Shown piece by piece: positions 15,907 to 23,685 of a stretch of 64,000 nucleotides of DNA. How positions within the stretch are numbered: the first letter of the stretch is position 1; every line of letters starts with the position of its first letter. A program made the translations under genes and the position numbers. Source of the DNA: DAOUBP01 sp964474695 (GTDB lineage Bacteria; Chloroflexota; Anaerolineae; CG2-30-64-16). Below the pieces are notes generated by a model. The model did not search any database, was not told the DNA's origin, and worked only from the letters and a program-made list of their open reading frames with translations. The stretch covers positions 62,001 through 126,000 of the forward strand of contig CAYYTK010000008.1 of NCBI GenBank assembly GCA_964474695.1. The letters are read 5' to 3'.

Positions 15907-17251
15907 GACGCGGGTCGATGTCGAGCGCTGCTCGTTCTGTCACCGGGATCCGACTCAGGTGCGCCGGTTGATTTCAGGGCCGGAGGGCGTTTTTATCTGC
16001 GACGAGTGCGTTGGGCTGTGCCGGGAGGTGCTGGATGAGGACGGCATCAAGCCCGGCGCGGCCAGCGCTTCGCCGCGTTCACGCCTCGTGCCCCCCAAGG
16101 AGATCCTGGCGCTTCTGGATCAGTATGTCGTCGGACAGACGCGCGCCAAGAAGGTGCTCTCAGTCGCAGTTTACAATCATTACAAGCGCATTGCGATGGA
16201 CGACGCACCGGCGGGGGACGACTCGGTTGCCTTGCAACTGGGTGCAGGTGAAAACAAGAAACTGCTGGCCGAGGTGGAACTTGAGAAGAGCAATATCCTT
16301 CTGATCGGCCCCACCGGCTGCGGCAAGACCCTGTTGGCCCGCACCCTGGCGCGTATCCTGGACGTGCCCTTCACGATCGCTGATGCCACCGGCCTCACCG
16401 AAGCCGGTTATGTGGGCGAAGATGTCGAGAACATCCTGGTGCAACTGCTCCATGCTGCGGATTGGGATGTGGCACGCGCTTCGGTGGGCATCATCTATGT
16501 GGATGAGATCGACAAGATCGCGCGTAAGAGCGGCGCCAATCCATCCATCACGCGCGATGTTTCCGGCGAAGGGGTGCAGCAAGGCCTGCTGAAGATTATC
16601 GAGGGCGCGGTGGCCAATGTGCCGCCCCAGGGCGGCCGCAAACATCCCAACCAGGAATTCATCCGACTGGACACCCGCAACATCCTGTTTATCTGCGGCG
16701 GCTCGTTCTCCGGTTTGGATGAGATCATCGGCCAGCGCATCGGCGTCAAAGGCCGCGTGGGCTTTGCCACCTCTGACGAGGCGCTGCTCCCGCGCGACGC
16801 GCAGGTCGCCGCGCTGCTTCAGCATGTCATCTCAGATGACTTGCTGAAGTACGGCCTGATCCCCGAGTTTGTGGGCCGGCTGCCGGTCACTGTCAGCGTG
16901 GACCCTCTGGATGAAGATGCCCTGGTGGCCGTGCTGACCGAGCCGAAAAACTCGATCGTCAAACAGTATCAACGTTTGTTCGAGCTGGATCACGTGGAGC
17001 TGGTCTTCACATCCGAGGCGCTGCGCGCGGCCGCGCGCGAGGCGATGAAGCTGAAGACCGGCGCGCGCGGTTTGCGCACCATTATCGAGCGGGTGCTGCT
17101 GGATGTGATGTACGAGATCCCGTCGCATCCGGAAGTTGTCAAGTGCGTGGTGAACGCCGATTGCATCGCTCACGGCTCGCCCCCGCTGCTGGTGTTGCAG
17201 GACGGCCAGGCGATTGCCTGGGGCGAGTTCCTGAACGAGAAATCAGCCTGA
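15896..17251 (+). CDS. clpX: ATP-dependent Clp protease ATP-binding subunit ClpX
   Basis: A 451-residue AAA+ unfoldase. The N-terminal zinc-binding domain has CSFC (about 12) and CDECVGLC (about 37). Walker A is GPTGCGKTLLAR (about 136), the pore loop GYVGEDVEN (about 174), Walker B IIYVDEIDKIA (about 200), RDVSGEGVQQGLL (about 220), and sensor 2 GARGLRTI (about 386). The ClpP-docking loop normally reads IGF; here it is GRVGFA (about 286), a conservative change. An extra 15-20 residues (PAGDDSVALQLGAGENK) sit between the zinc domain and the ATPase core. GTG 15896 overlaps the clpP stop. Confidence 0.95.
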   Translation: MASKTRVDVERCSFCHRDPTQVRRLISGPEGVFICDECVGLCREVLDEDGIKPGAASASPRSRLVPPKEILALLDQYVVGQTRAKKVLSVAVYNHYKRIAMDDAPAGDDSVALQLGAGENKKLLAEVELEKSNILLIGPTGCGKTLLARTLARILDVPFTIADATGLTEAGYVGEDVENILVQLLHAADWDVARASVGIIYVDEIDKIARKSGANPSITRDVSGEGVQQGLLKIIEGAVANVPPQGGRKHPNQEFIRLDTRNILFICGGSFSGLDEIIGQRIGVKGRVGFATSDEALLPRDAQVAALLQHVISDDLLKYGLIPEFVGRLPVTVSVDPLDEDALVAVLTEPKNSIVKQYQRLFELDHVELVFTSEALRAAAREAMKLKTGARGLRTIIERVLLDVMYEIPSHPEVVKCVVNADCIAHGSPPLLVLQDGQAIAWGEFLNEKSA

Positions 17252-17265
17252 GCGCAAGACCGGAT

Positions 17266-17751
17266 ATGCCAGAGTTGACGCACCTTGACGAGCAGGGCCA
17301 GGCGCACATGGTGGACGTGGGCGCCAAGGCTGAGACCGAACGCGAGGCGCTTGCCGCCGGGCGTGTTCGCATGCAGCCGGAGACGCTGCAGCTGCTGCGC
17401 GCGGGCGATCTGCCAAAAGGCGATGTGCTAGGCACGGCGCGCGTGGCCGGCATCATGGCCGCCAAGCGCACCTTTGAATTGATCCCCATGTGCCACCCGC
17501 TGCTGTTGACTCACGTCGCGATCGATTTCGCTTTCGATGAGGCGGCCTCTGCGGTGGAAATCCTGGCCACAGTGCAGTGCAAGGGCCGGACCGGCGTCGA
17601 GATGGAGGCGTTGACCGCCGTCAGCGTCGCGGCTTTAACCATCTATGACATGGCGAAGGCCGTCGAAAAAGGCATGGTGATCGAGGGCATCCGCCTGCTG
17701 GAGAAGCGCGGCGGCAAAAGCGGGAACTGGAGGTCAGAGGTTGGAAGTTAA
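17266..17751 (+). CDS. moaC: Cyclic pyranopterin monophosphate synthase MoaC
   Basis: A 161-residue MoaC, which converts 3',8-cyclo-GTP (made by MoaA) into cPMP, the first stable Moco intermediate. Family motifs are clear: HMVDVGAKAET (about 14), the catalytic IPMCHPLLL (about 74) and GRTGVEMEALTAVSVAALTIYDM (about 108; the Lys and Asp of the active site lie in DMAKAVEKGM). ATG 17266 lies 14 bases after the clpX stop with no strong ribosome-binding site, so it may rely on coupling. It overlaps the moaDE start by 11 bases. moaA is not in the window. Confidence 0.95.
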   Translation: MPELTHLDEQGQAHMVDVGAKAETEREALAAGRVRMQPETLQLLRAGDLPKGDVLGTARVAGIMAAKRTFELIPMCHPLLLTHVAIDFAFDEAASAVEILATVQCKGRTGVEMEALTAVSVAALTIYDMAKAVEKGMVIEGIRLLEKRGGKSGNWRSEVGS

Positions 17752-18469
17752 GGTGCGCGCGTTTGCCGGACTGCGCGAGGCGCTGGGGACGGCGGTATCC
17801 ACGGTGACGCTGCCTGATGGCGCCGATGTGGCGGGGTTGCTGGCGCGGTTGGCCCAGGAGTGGCCGGAAGCAAAGCTCCATAACCGACGCTTGACGGTTG
17901 CAGTCAACCGGGCCTACGCGCGACCTGACTATGTCCTGGTGGATGGGGATGAGGTGGCGTTGTTCCCGCCTGTCAGCGGCGGGTCGGGTCGCGGTGCTGT
18001 AGGGGCGGGGTTACCCCGGCCCTACGAGATCACCGATCGGCCGATTTCGCTCGACGACGTGGTCGGTCGGGTTGTTGCGCCCGAGCTCGGGGGCGTCACT
18101 CTCTTCGCAGGCACGGTGCGCGGGCTGACGCGTGCGGGCCGGCCCGACGAAGTCCAGACTGACTATCTCGAATACGAGGCCTATCCCGAGATGGCCGAGG
18201 CTTCATTTGCCGAGATTGCAGTCGAGGCGCGCACGCGTTGGCCGGATATCAGCGCGGTGGCGGTGGTTCATCGCGTGGGCCGGCTTGAGGTGGGCGATAT
18301 ATCGATTGCCATCGCCGTTGCCGCGGCGCATCGGGCCAACATTTTCGATGCATGCCACTTCATCATCGATCGCATCAAGCAGATCTCACCCATCTGGAAA
18401 AAGGAATACGGCCCGGCCGGGTCGGTTTGGGTCGAGGGCCCTGACTCGCGTTTGAAAGGAGAGAACTGA
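17741..18469 (+). CDS. MoaD-MoaE fusion (molybdopterin synthase, both subunits)
   Basis: A 242-residue fusion. Residues 1-82 are MoaD, the ubiquitin-like sulfur carrier, ending in FPPVSGG; residues 98-242 are MoaE, the catalytic subunit (LFAGTVRG about 123, YEAYPEMAE about 147, VHRVGRLEVGDISI about 181, KKEYGPAGSVWVE near the end). Stand-alone MoaD must have a free C-terminal Gly-Gly to carry thiocarboxylate; here the Gly-Gly is internal. Fused MoaX of Mycobacterium is reported to be cleaved after the Gly-Gly, so processing is likely here too. The linker is encoded by a palindromic repeat (17999-18025). TTG 17741 has GGAGG 7 bases upstream and overlaps the moaC stop. Confidence 0.92.
   Translation: MEVKVRAFAGLREALGTAVSTVTLPDGADVAGLLARLAQEWPEAKLHNRRLTVAVNRAYARPDYVLVDGDEVALFPPVSGGSGRGAVGAGLPRPYEITDRPISLDDVVGRVVAPELGGVTLFAGTVRGLTRAGRPDEVQTDYLEYEAYPEMAEASFAEIAVEARTRWPDISAVAVVHRVGRLEVGDISIAIAVAAAHRANIFDACHFIIDRIKQISPIWKKEYGPAGSVWVEGPDSRLKGEN
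17999..18025. repeat. GTAGGGGC palindrome in the moaD-moaE linker
   Basis: GTAGGG (17999-18004) and CCCTAC (18020-18025) enclose GGGGT/TACCCC. It is in frame, encoding part of GAVGAGLPRPY between the MoaD Gly-Gly and MoaE. The same outer word forms the ends of the palindrome at 37469-37526. Confidence 0.75.
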
Positions 18470-19425
18470 TGGAAGGGGAACGCACTCCAACCAAGATCGC
18501 CATTGTGGGTGGCGCAGGAGCGGTGGGCGCAAGCGCAGCGTATGCTCTGATGATCAGCGGCCTGGCCAGCGAGATCGTGCTGGTGGATGTGAACGAGCGG
18601 CGCGCCGAAGGCGAAGCGATGGATCTGGCGCAGGGCGCACCGTTTGTACGGCCGGTGATCGTACGCCATGGCACGTATGCCGATTGCGCCGGTTGCCATA
18701 TCGTGATCATCACGGCTGGCGCGGCGCAGAAGCCGGGCGAAACGCGACTGGACCTGGTCAAGAAGAACACCGGCATCTTCCGCAGCATGATCCCCCAGAT
18801 CGCTGAGGCTGCACCCCATGCGATCCTGTTGGTGGTCGCGAATCCGGTGGACGTATTGACGCTTGCAGCGCTGAAGTTCTCGGGCTTCCCGACGGGTCGG
18901 GTTATCGGCTCGGGAACCGTGCTTGACACCGGCCGGCTGCGCTCCCTGGTGGGGCAGAAGCTGGAGGTGGATCCGCGCAGCGTGCATGGCTACGTGATCG
19001 GCGAACACGGCGACAGCGAGGTGGTTGTTTGGAGCCGGACCACGGTGGGCAGCATGCCCCTTGCCGATTTCTGCATCCAGCGCAACCGCCCTTTCGACCG
19101 GTATATCCTGGATAGGATCGCCGACGAAGTCTGTCACGCGGCCTACGAGATCATCGAGCGCAAGGGCGCCACCTACTACGCGATCGGCCTGGCCATCCGC
19201 CACATCGTCGAGGCGATCTTGCGCGACCAGAACACCATCCTGACCGTGTCCTCCCTGTTGACCGGTCAATACGGGATCTCCGATATCTGCCTGAGCCTGC
19301 CTTCGATCGTGGACCATAACGGCGTCGAAGTCGTGCTTGAGCCGCCCCTCTGCAAGGAAGAGCTTGCCGCACTCCAACGCTCGGCGCAGGTGCTGGGAGA
19401 AACGGCTCGGGCTGCGGGCCTGTGA
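18469..19425 (+). CDS. ldh: L-lactate dehydrogenase
   Basis: A 318-residue NAD-dependent LDH/MDH-family enzyme. The Rossmann motif is VGGAGAVGASAAYAL (about 12). The substrate-specificity loop reads AGAAQKPGETRLDLVKKN (about 84): Gln at the position where malate dehydrogenases have Arg indicates lactate/pyruvate. Catalytic residues are in ANPVDVLT, GSGTVLDTGRLR (Asp/Arg) and GEHGDSEVVVWS (His, about 180). It suggests fermentative lactate formation or lactate use. ATG 18469 overlaps the moaDE stop by one base (TGATG). Confidence 0.93.
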   Translation: MEGERTPTKIAIVGGAGAVGASAAYALMISGLASEIVLVDVNERRAEGEAMDLAQGAPFVRPVIVRHGTYADCAGCHIVIITAGAAQKPGETRLDLVKKNTGIFRSMIPQIAEAAPHAILLVVANPVDVLTLAALKFSGFPTGRVIGSGTVLDTGRLRSLVGQKLEVDPRSVHGYVIGEHGDSEVVVWSRTTVGSMPLADFCIQRNRPFDRYILDRIADEVCHAAYEIIERKGATYYAIGLAIRHIVEAILRDQNTILTVSSLLTGQYGISDICLSLPSIVDHNGVEVVLEPPLCKEELAALQRSAQVLGETARAAGL

Positions 19426-19438
19426 TCAAGAGACGTTA

Positions 19439-19912
19439 GTGCGCGCAGTCGTCCAACGCGTCAGTCAGGCTTCCGTCACGGTCGATGGCGAGATTGTCGG
19501 CCGGATCGGTCGCGGGTTCCTGGTGCTGCTCGGCGTGACCCATGCGGACGGCCGCGCAGAGGCCGATTGGCTGGCGCACAAGATTGCCGGGCTGCGGGTC
19601 TTCGATGATGCAGTGGCTGGCGGTCATGGCAAAATGAACCTGGGACTGGCAGATGTCGGAGGTGCGGCCCTGGTGGTGTCGCAGTTCACCCTCTACGGTG
19701 ACGCACGCAAGGGCCGCCGTCCCGACTTCCTCCAGGCCGCGCGGCCTGAAATCGCGGAGCCCCTGGTGGAGTACTTTGTGACCAGGCTGCGCGGCGAAGG
19801 GCTGCACGTCGAGACCGGCCGCTTCCAGGCCATCATGGAGGTGGCCCTGGTGAACGATGGGCCGGTGACGCTGTGGCTTGACACGGCGGATGCACTGCCG
19901 AAGGCGAATTGA
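19439..19912 (+). CDS. dtd: D-aminoacyl-tRNA deacylase
   Basis: A 157-residue DTD, which removes D-amino acids (and glycine from tRNA-Ala) mischarged on tRNAs. The two active-site motifs are present: SQFTLYGDARKGRRPDF (about 82, SQFTL) and NDGPVTLWLDT (about 140, the NxGPxT cross-subunit Gly-Pro motif). Length matches the family (about 145-160). GTG 19439 starts VRAVVQRV, as in homologues; the longer frame from 19337 is a shadow of ldh. It lies 13 bases after ldh. Confidence 0.93.
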   Translation: MRAVVQRVSQASVTVDGEIVGRIGRGFLVLLGVTHADGRAEADWLAHKIAGLRVFDDAVAGGHGKMNLGLADVGGAALVVSQFTLYGDARKGRRPDFLQAARPEIAEPLVEYFVTRLRGEGLHVETGRFQAIMEVALVNDGPVTLWLDTADALPKAN

Positions 19913-19916
19913 AGAG

Positions 19917-20609
19917 ATGTCCTCCGGACGGGATGGCGTGGGCCTGCTCAATGAAAAGCCGCTGCATGCGGCTCTCAAGGCGTGGTATGCGCGGCCGGAG
20001 GATGATTTTGAGGTCCTCGTTGGCGGGTCCGTCATCGATATCGTGCGCGATGACTTGCTGATCGAGATTCAAACGCGCGGCTTCGCGGCCTTGAAGCGCA
20101 AGCTGGAAAAGCTGGTCGTAAGTCACCCCGTACGCCTGGTCTATCCCATCGCCAGCGAGAAGTGGATCGTACGACTGGCCGATGACGGCGTCACGCCGGC
20201 ATCCCGCCGGAAATCTCCTAGACGCGGATCCGAACTTGATCTGTTCCGGGAGCTGGTCAGTTTCCCATATCTCATCGCGCATCCCAACTTCTCGCTGGAA
20301 GTGCTTTTGATCCAGGAAGAGGAGGTGCGCCGCTACGATCCCCGGTTGAATTGGCGGCGCCGCGGCTGGGGGACCGAGGAACGCCGTTTGCTGCAGGTGG
20401 TGGATCGCCGCCTATTTGCGTCTCCGGCGGACCTGGCCGCTCTCATCCCGGAGAGCCTGGCTGCCCCTTTCACCACCGCCGAGTTGGCGGCGGCCATCGG
20501 CCGGCCGCGGCGGCTCGCCCAGCAGATGGCCTACTGCCTGCGGTGCATCGGCGTGCTCTCAGAAGCCGGCAAGCAGGGCCGGGCGCTCCTGTACGCCTGG
20601 GACCAGTAA
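19917..20609 (+). CDS. Conserved hypothetical, nuclease-like N-terminus with winged-helix-like C-terminus
   Basis: A 230-residue protein I cannot name. Residues 24-80 show GGSVIDIVRDDLLIEIQTRGFAALKRKL-type spacing: an Asp on one strand, then E-x-Q on the next, then a basic helix, reminiscent of a PD-(D/E)XK nuclease core. The next block (VRLVYPIASEKWIVRL) is a strand pair. The C-terminal 80 residues (TTAELAAAIGRPRRLAQQMAYCL...GVLSEAGKQGRALLYAWD) look like a winged helix. ATG 19917 is 4 bases after the dtd stop; the frame opens at 19878 inside dtd. A nuclease or nucleic-acid binding role is inference from pattern only. Confidence 0.65.
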   Translation: MSSGRDGVGLLNEKPLHAALKAWYARPEDDFEVLVGGSVIDIVRDDLLIEIQTRGFAALKRKLEKLVVSHPVRLVYPIASEKWIVRLADDGVTPASRRKSPRRGSELDLFRELVSFPYLIAHPNFSLEVLLIQEEEVRRYDPRLNWRRRGWGTEERRLLQVVDRRLFASPADLAALIPESLAAPFTTAELAAAIGRPRRLAQQMAYCLRCIGVLSEAGKQGRALLYAWDQ

Positions 20610-20635
20610 GGCCTATCGATCCGCTGGGCCCCGCC

Positions 20636-21553
20636 TCAAATCCGGGCGCCCCCTGCGGCCGCGGAGCCGGGAACGGCAGGCAGCCAGGCGCCCTGCTCCG
20701 ATGCTGCGGGTGGCTGCACGGTCTCGCCGGGCTTGGCGCTGAGTTCCTGGCGCACGGTTCGCACCAGTGCGTCGGCCTTGAGCTCCGGCAGGGTCAGACA
20801 GGGCCCGCCCACGGCGGCGGCGAGCTGTTGCGCCAGGCCGCGGTCGAACGCAGGATGCTCCATATTGATCACCAGCGTGCGAAAGTGGCTTTCGTGGATC
20901 ATGTCGGCCATGCGCAGCGCCTCTTCTTGCGGCGGCATGCCGGTGACTGAGACGTTGCCCGCGCCGTCGGTGAGGATGATGACCAGCGGCTTGATCTCGG
21001 GGCTGCGACGTTGGGCCATGGTGCAGACACGGTAGGCGGCCAACAGACCGGCCGAGAGCGGCGTCTTTCCGCCGACGGGGATATCCTTCAAGGCGCGTTG
21101 CGCCAGCTCCACGCTGGAGGTGGGTGGGAGCACGATGCGCGCCTCTTCGCGCTGGAATACGATGAGCCCGACCTGGTCACGGCGCTGATACGCATCATGC
21201 AGCAGCGACAGCACCGCGCCTTTGGTGGCCTCGATGCGCTCAGCGGCAGCCATGCTCCACGAGGCGTCGACCACGAACAGCACCAGGTTAGCGGCGCGGC
21301 GCACCCGCACCTTCTTCTGAAAATCCTGGCGTTGAATCACGAAGGCGACCTTCCGGCCGGCGCGCTCGTTCGCACGACGGCGCTGAAAGGGCGCCGCCGT
21401 GCGGATCGTGGCGTCAAATGCCAGGTCATCAGGCCGGCCCTGCATCGGCCGCGCGCGGATGTAGCGCCCGCGCTTCCGGTCAGTGAGCGTGGAGCTGCGT
21501 TTGCCGGCCGCCTGGCGCGTCAATTTATCCAGCGGGGTGTCCAGTCGTTTCAC
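20636..21553 (-). CDS. chlD: ChlD-type chelatase subunit, VWA-domain part (read by -1 frameshift)
   Basis: 305 residues carry a von Willebrand A domain with a complete MIDAS: DASWSM (about 95), the Thr in GGKTPLSAG (about 162) and DGAGNVS (about 200). This is the C-terminal integrin-like half of Mg/Co chelatase subunit D. The frame stays open upstream of 21553 to the A7 run at 21688-21694, encoding an acidic, Ser/Pro/Ala-rich linker as in other ChlD proteins. A -1 shift there joins it to the AAA+ ORF and gives one protein of 716 residues (22785 to 20636). The GTG at 21553 is probably not a true start. The large partner (CobN/ChlH) is not in the window. Confidence 0.85.
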   Translation of the reverse strand: MKRLDTPLDKLTRQAAGKRSSTLTDRKRGRYIRARPMQGRPDDLAFDATIRTAAPFQRRRANERAGRKVAFVIQRQDFQKKVRVRRAANLVLFVVDASWSMAAAERIEATKGAVLSLLHDAYQRRDQVGLIVFQREEARIVLPPTSSVELAQRALKDIPVGGKTPLSAGLLAAYRVCTMAQRRSPEIKPLVIILTDGAGNVSVTGMPPQEEALRMADMIHESHFRTLVINMEHPAFDRGLAQQLAAAVGGPCLTLPELKADALVRTVRQELSAKPGETVQPPAASEQGAWLPAVPGSAAAGGARI

Positions 21554-21644
21554 CTGGAAGTCGGCGCCGATTTTGACGGCGCGGCCGGCTTGCGGCCCTG
21601 TGTTGGAGGGCTGGGACTGGCCGGCGTCGAGTTCCGCAGGTTCG

Positions 21645-21694
21645 CCGCTAGCAGAGCTGTCGCCTGACTCTGCTAACGGCTCAGTGCTTTTTTT
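21645..21694 (-). promoter_or_regulatory. -1 ribosomal frameshift signal in chlD
   Basis: On the minus strand the 0-frame codons GTA AAA AAA contain the slippery heptamer A AAA AAA (21694-21688). Eight bases later begins a 12-bp stem with one G-T pair (21679-21668 with 21656-21645) and an 11-base loop. The 0-frame stop TAG (21675-21673) lies in the 5' arm. A -1 slip continues in the VWA frame without any stop. Frameshifting in chlD that yields both small and medium subunits is documented in other taxa. Confidence 0.85.
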
Positions 21695-22785
21695 ACGCTG
21701 GAGGTCGTCTGGTCTTGTTCGGAGCGCGGCTGCGGCTGATCGGGAGGGGCCTCCGCGCGGGCCTTCTTCAGCCGATCTTCAAGCTGACCTGCGTCCATCG
21801 CAGCTTCCTCGAAAGGCTGCCGCTTTAGCCGATGGGCCAACGCCAGCTCGGCGGCCAGCAGAATATCCTGCTCGCTGATGAACGCCCGTCCCTGCCACGC
21901 CGCGTGGGCTCGCGCCGTTTTCAGGATGACGATGTCGGCCCGGTGGCCGTCCACCTTGAACGAGGTGGTCAGCGATGCAATGGTGAAGAGATCACGCTGG
22001 GTGTGCCTGACGCTCGGCAACGCGGCACGCGCCTGGGCAATCTCATCCGAAAGCTGCTCTTCTCGGGGCAGCCATTCCTGGTAGAACCCTTCAGCATCGC
22101 TTTCATAGGCCACGCGGCGCTCGACAATAGCCACGCGCTGTCTCGGGTCCGCGATCCCGTGCATGTCGACGCAGAGGGCGAAACGATCCAGGAGCTGCGG
22201 CCGCAGGTCCCCCTCCTCGGGGTTCATGGTGCCCACCAGCATGAACCGCGCAGGGTGGCTGAAGCTGATCCCCTCCCGTTCCACCACGTTAACGCCCATC
22301 GCGGCCGAGTCCAGCAGCAGGTCCACCACATGATCGTCGAGCAGGTTCACTTCGTCGACGTAGAGCAGGCCCCGGTTGGCCGCGGCGAGGACGCCCGGCT
22401 CGAAGTGGCGTTCGCCGTGCTGGATCGCCTTCTCGATGTCCAGCGTGCCGACGACCCGGTCCTCGGTGGCGCTGACGGGCAGATCCACGAAGCGGGTGCG
22501 GTGCAGCGCGTGCGGCAGCGTCTCGCCGCGCGCGAGCCGGTCCCGGCAGTTATCGCACAGCGTCTCGATGCCGCTGGGATCGCACGAGAAGGGACAGTCG
22601 GCCACAACCTCGATCTCCGGCAGCAGGGCAGCCAGGGCGCGGGCCGCGGTCGACTTGGCGGTGCCGCGCTCGCCGCGGATCAGCACGCCGCCGATGGCGT
22701 TGCTGATGGCGTTCAGGATCAGGGCGCGCTTCATGCGCTCTTGACCGACAATAGCGGTGAATGGATAAGGTCGGATGGGTGGCAA
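21673..22785 (-). CDS. chlD: ChlI-like AAA+ chelatase subunit (0-frame product of chlD)
   Basis: 370 residues forming an AAA+ ATPase of the ChlI/BchI type. It starts PIRPYPFTAIVGQERMKRALI; Walker A is GERGTAKSTAARALA (about 38), Walker B LLYVDEVNLLDDHVVDLLL (about 141), and the sensor region GTMNPEEGDLRPQLLDRF (about 185) is canonical. Alone it can act as the small subunit; after -1 frameshifting it becomes the N-terminal half of the 716-residue D subunit. The complex drives Mg or Co insertion into tetrapyrroles with a large subunit; with no other chlorophyll gene here, cobalt (cobalamin) is the better guess. TTG 22785 has AGGAG 7 bases upstream. Confidence 0.9.
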   Translation of the reverse strand: MPPIRPYPFTAIVGQERMKRALILNAISNAIGGVLIRGERGTAKSTAARALAALLPEIEVVADCPFSCDPSGIETLCDNCRDRLARGETLPHALHRTRFVDLPVSATEDRVVGTLDIEKAIQHGERHFEPGVLAAANRGLLYVDEVNLLDDHVVDLLLDSAAMGVNVVEREGISFSHPARFMLVGTMNPEEGDLRPQLLDRFALCVDMHGIADPRQRVAIVERRVAYESDAEGFYQEWLPREEQLSDEIAQARAALPSVRHTQRDLFTIASLTTSFKVDGHRADIVILKTARAHAAWQGRAFISEQDILLAAELALAHRLKRQPFEEAAMDAGQLEDRLKKARAEAPPDQPQPRSEQDQTTSSVKKALSR

Positions 22786-22824
22786 AGATGGACTCCTGGT
22801 ATCTTGGTTTGCCGCAGATGGGTG

Positions 22825-23391
22825 TTATGGCTTGGGTTTGCGTCTCAGTCGCTTGTATTCTTTGACCAGGGTGGAATCGTCCAGCGCCTGCTCAAACTGG
22901 CGTAGCCAATCGAGAACATACGCATCGTTCAGCTTATCGCCCTGCCGCCGGATCACGCCGACTGCATCCTCACGATCGCGCAGCCGGGTCGAGATGAACT
23001 TGTAGATGATCAGGTCCTCGGGTGAGCACAGCCGGATCGATAGGCCGGGTTGCACCTCGATATCGCGGCCGCGGTGTATAGCAAGCACATCGTAGGGTGT
23101 ATCGGCCAGCAGCAAATCGAGCCGGGCGCCCGTCGCGTCCTGGACGAAGATCATGGCTTGCTTGCGCAACGCCTGCTCTGGATCAGGCAGGAGCGACACG
23201 TAATCCGGCGAGAGTAGGCTCAGCAGCCTCTCGGCATCCTCGCGGCCGAGCAGGACTTTCATATCGGCGTCGCGGGTCACACGTGGCTCACCCCAGGCGC
23301 CTACTGCCAATCCGCCGATGATGACTGACGGGACGTTGGCCTCATCCAGACGCTGCTGCAGCGCCTGAATCGAGCGAAAGAGGTTCTCCAT
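22825..23391 (-). CDS. Nucleotidyltransferase-fold protein (AbiEii/MNT-like)
   Basis: A 188-residue protein with the polymerase-beta-like nucleotidyltransferase signature: VIIGGLAVGAWGEPRVTRDADMKVLL (about residues 23-48; GG followed by DxD-like DAD) and a third acidic strand ARLDLLLAD (about 93). SPEDLIIYKF and a helical C-terminus match the DUF6036/AbiEii-type group, which includes toxins of type IV toxin-antitoxin systems and tRNA-modifying MNTs. It overlaps the upstream 92-residue gene by 50 bases and lies 39 bases before chlD. Function beyond the fold is inference. Confidence 0.75.
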   Translation of the reverse strand: MENLFRSIQALQQRLDEANVPSVIIGGLAVGAWGEPRVTRDADMKVLLGREDAERLLSLLSPDYVSLLPDPEQALRKQAMIFVQDATGARLDLLLADTPYDVLAIHRGRDIEVQPGLSIRLCSPEDLIIYKFISTRLRDREDAVGVIRRQGDKLNDAYVLDWLRQFEQALDDSTLVKEYKRLRRKPKP

Positions 23392-23620
23392 GCTTCCTTT
23401 GCCATTCCGCTAGTTTGTGCAGACGGTCCTGTAACTCGGCGAGAGCCTGCCTGCGCGCTGGGGTGAAGAGCTCGGCCGTCTGCTGCAATTGGTGTTCGAA
23501 GGCCTGCTGCAAACTCAGCCATTGCGCCAGGCTTTCTTGTACGCTTATGGCGCGCGACAATTGGGCTTCGATCGCCTCGATCTCATCCCATCCTTCGCGC
23601 AACGATGCCAACTCGCGCAT
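23342..23620 (-). CDS. Small predicted coiled-coil protein, partner of the nucleotidyltransferase
   Basis: A 92-residue, Glu/Gln/Leu/Ala-rich protein predicted to be almost entirely helical (MRELASLREGWDEIEAIEAQ..., heptad-like leucines), ending in a Ser/Ala-rich tail. No named family is recognised. Its 3' end overlaps the nucleotidyltransferase start by 50 bases, so the two are translated together. A consensus -10 lies 36 bases upstream. The small-protein-then-nucleotidyltransferase order recalls toxin-antitoxin pairs, but this is only an organisational likeness. ATG 23620 has GGAG 6 bases upstream. Confidence 0.65.
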   Translation of the reverse strand: MRELASLREGWDEIEAIEAQLSRAISVQESLAQWLSLQQAFEHQLQQTAELFTPARRQALAELQDRLHKLAEWQRKHGEPLSLDSGAAAASG

Positions 23621-23655
23621 TTTCTGCTCCAGCGCCTCCTCGAATTGATGACCCG

Positions 23656-23685
23656 ATTATACCACTACCGGCCCCTTATCGCCAA
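23656..23685 (-). promoter_or_regulatory. Promoter for the small-protein/nucleotidyltransferase/chlD unit
   Basis: Minus strand TTGGCG (23685-23680), 18-base spacer, TATAAT (23661-23656). The rest of the 304-base gap up to the next gene at 23925 shows no ORF or clear repeat. Confidence 0.65.

Noticed and set aside
21553..21673. Two independent chelatase genes with a true intergenic gap
   Set aside because: The VWA frame is open through the whole gap to the A7 run, encodes a ChlD-like linker, and the GTG at 21553 has no ribosome-binding site.
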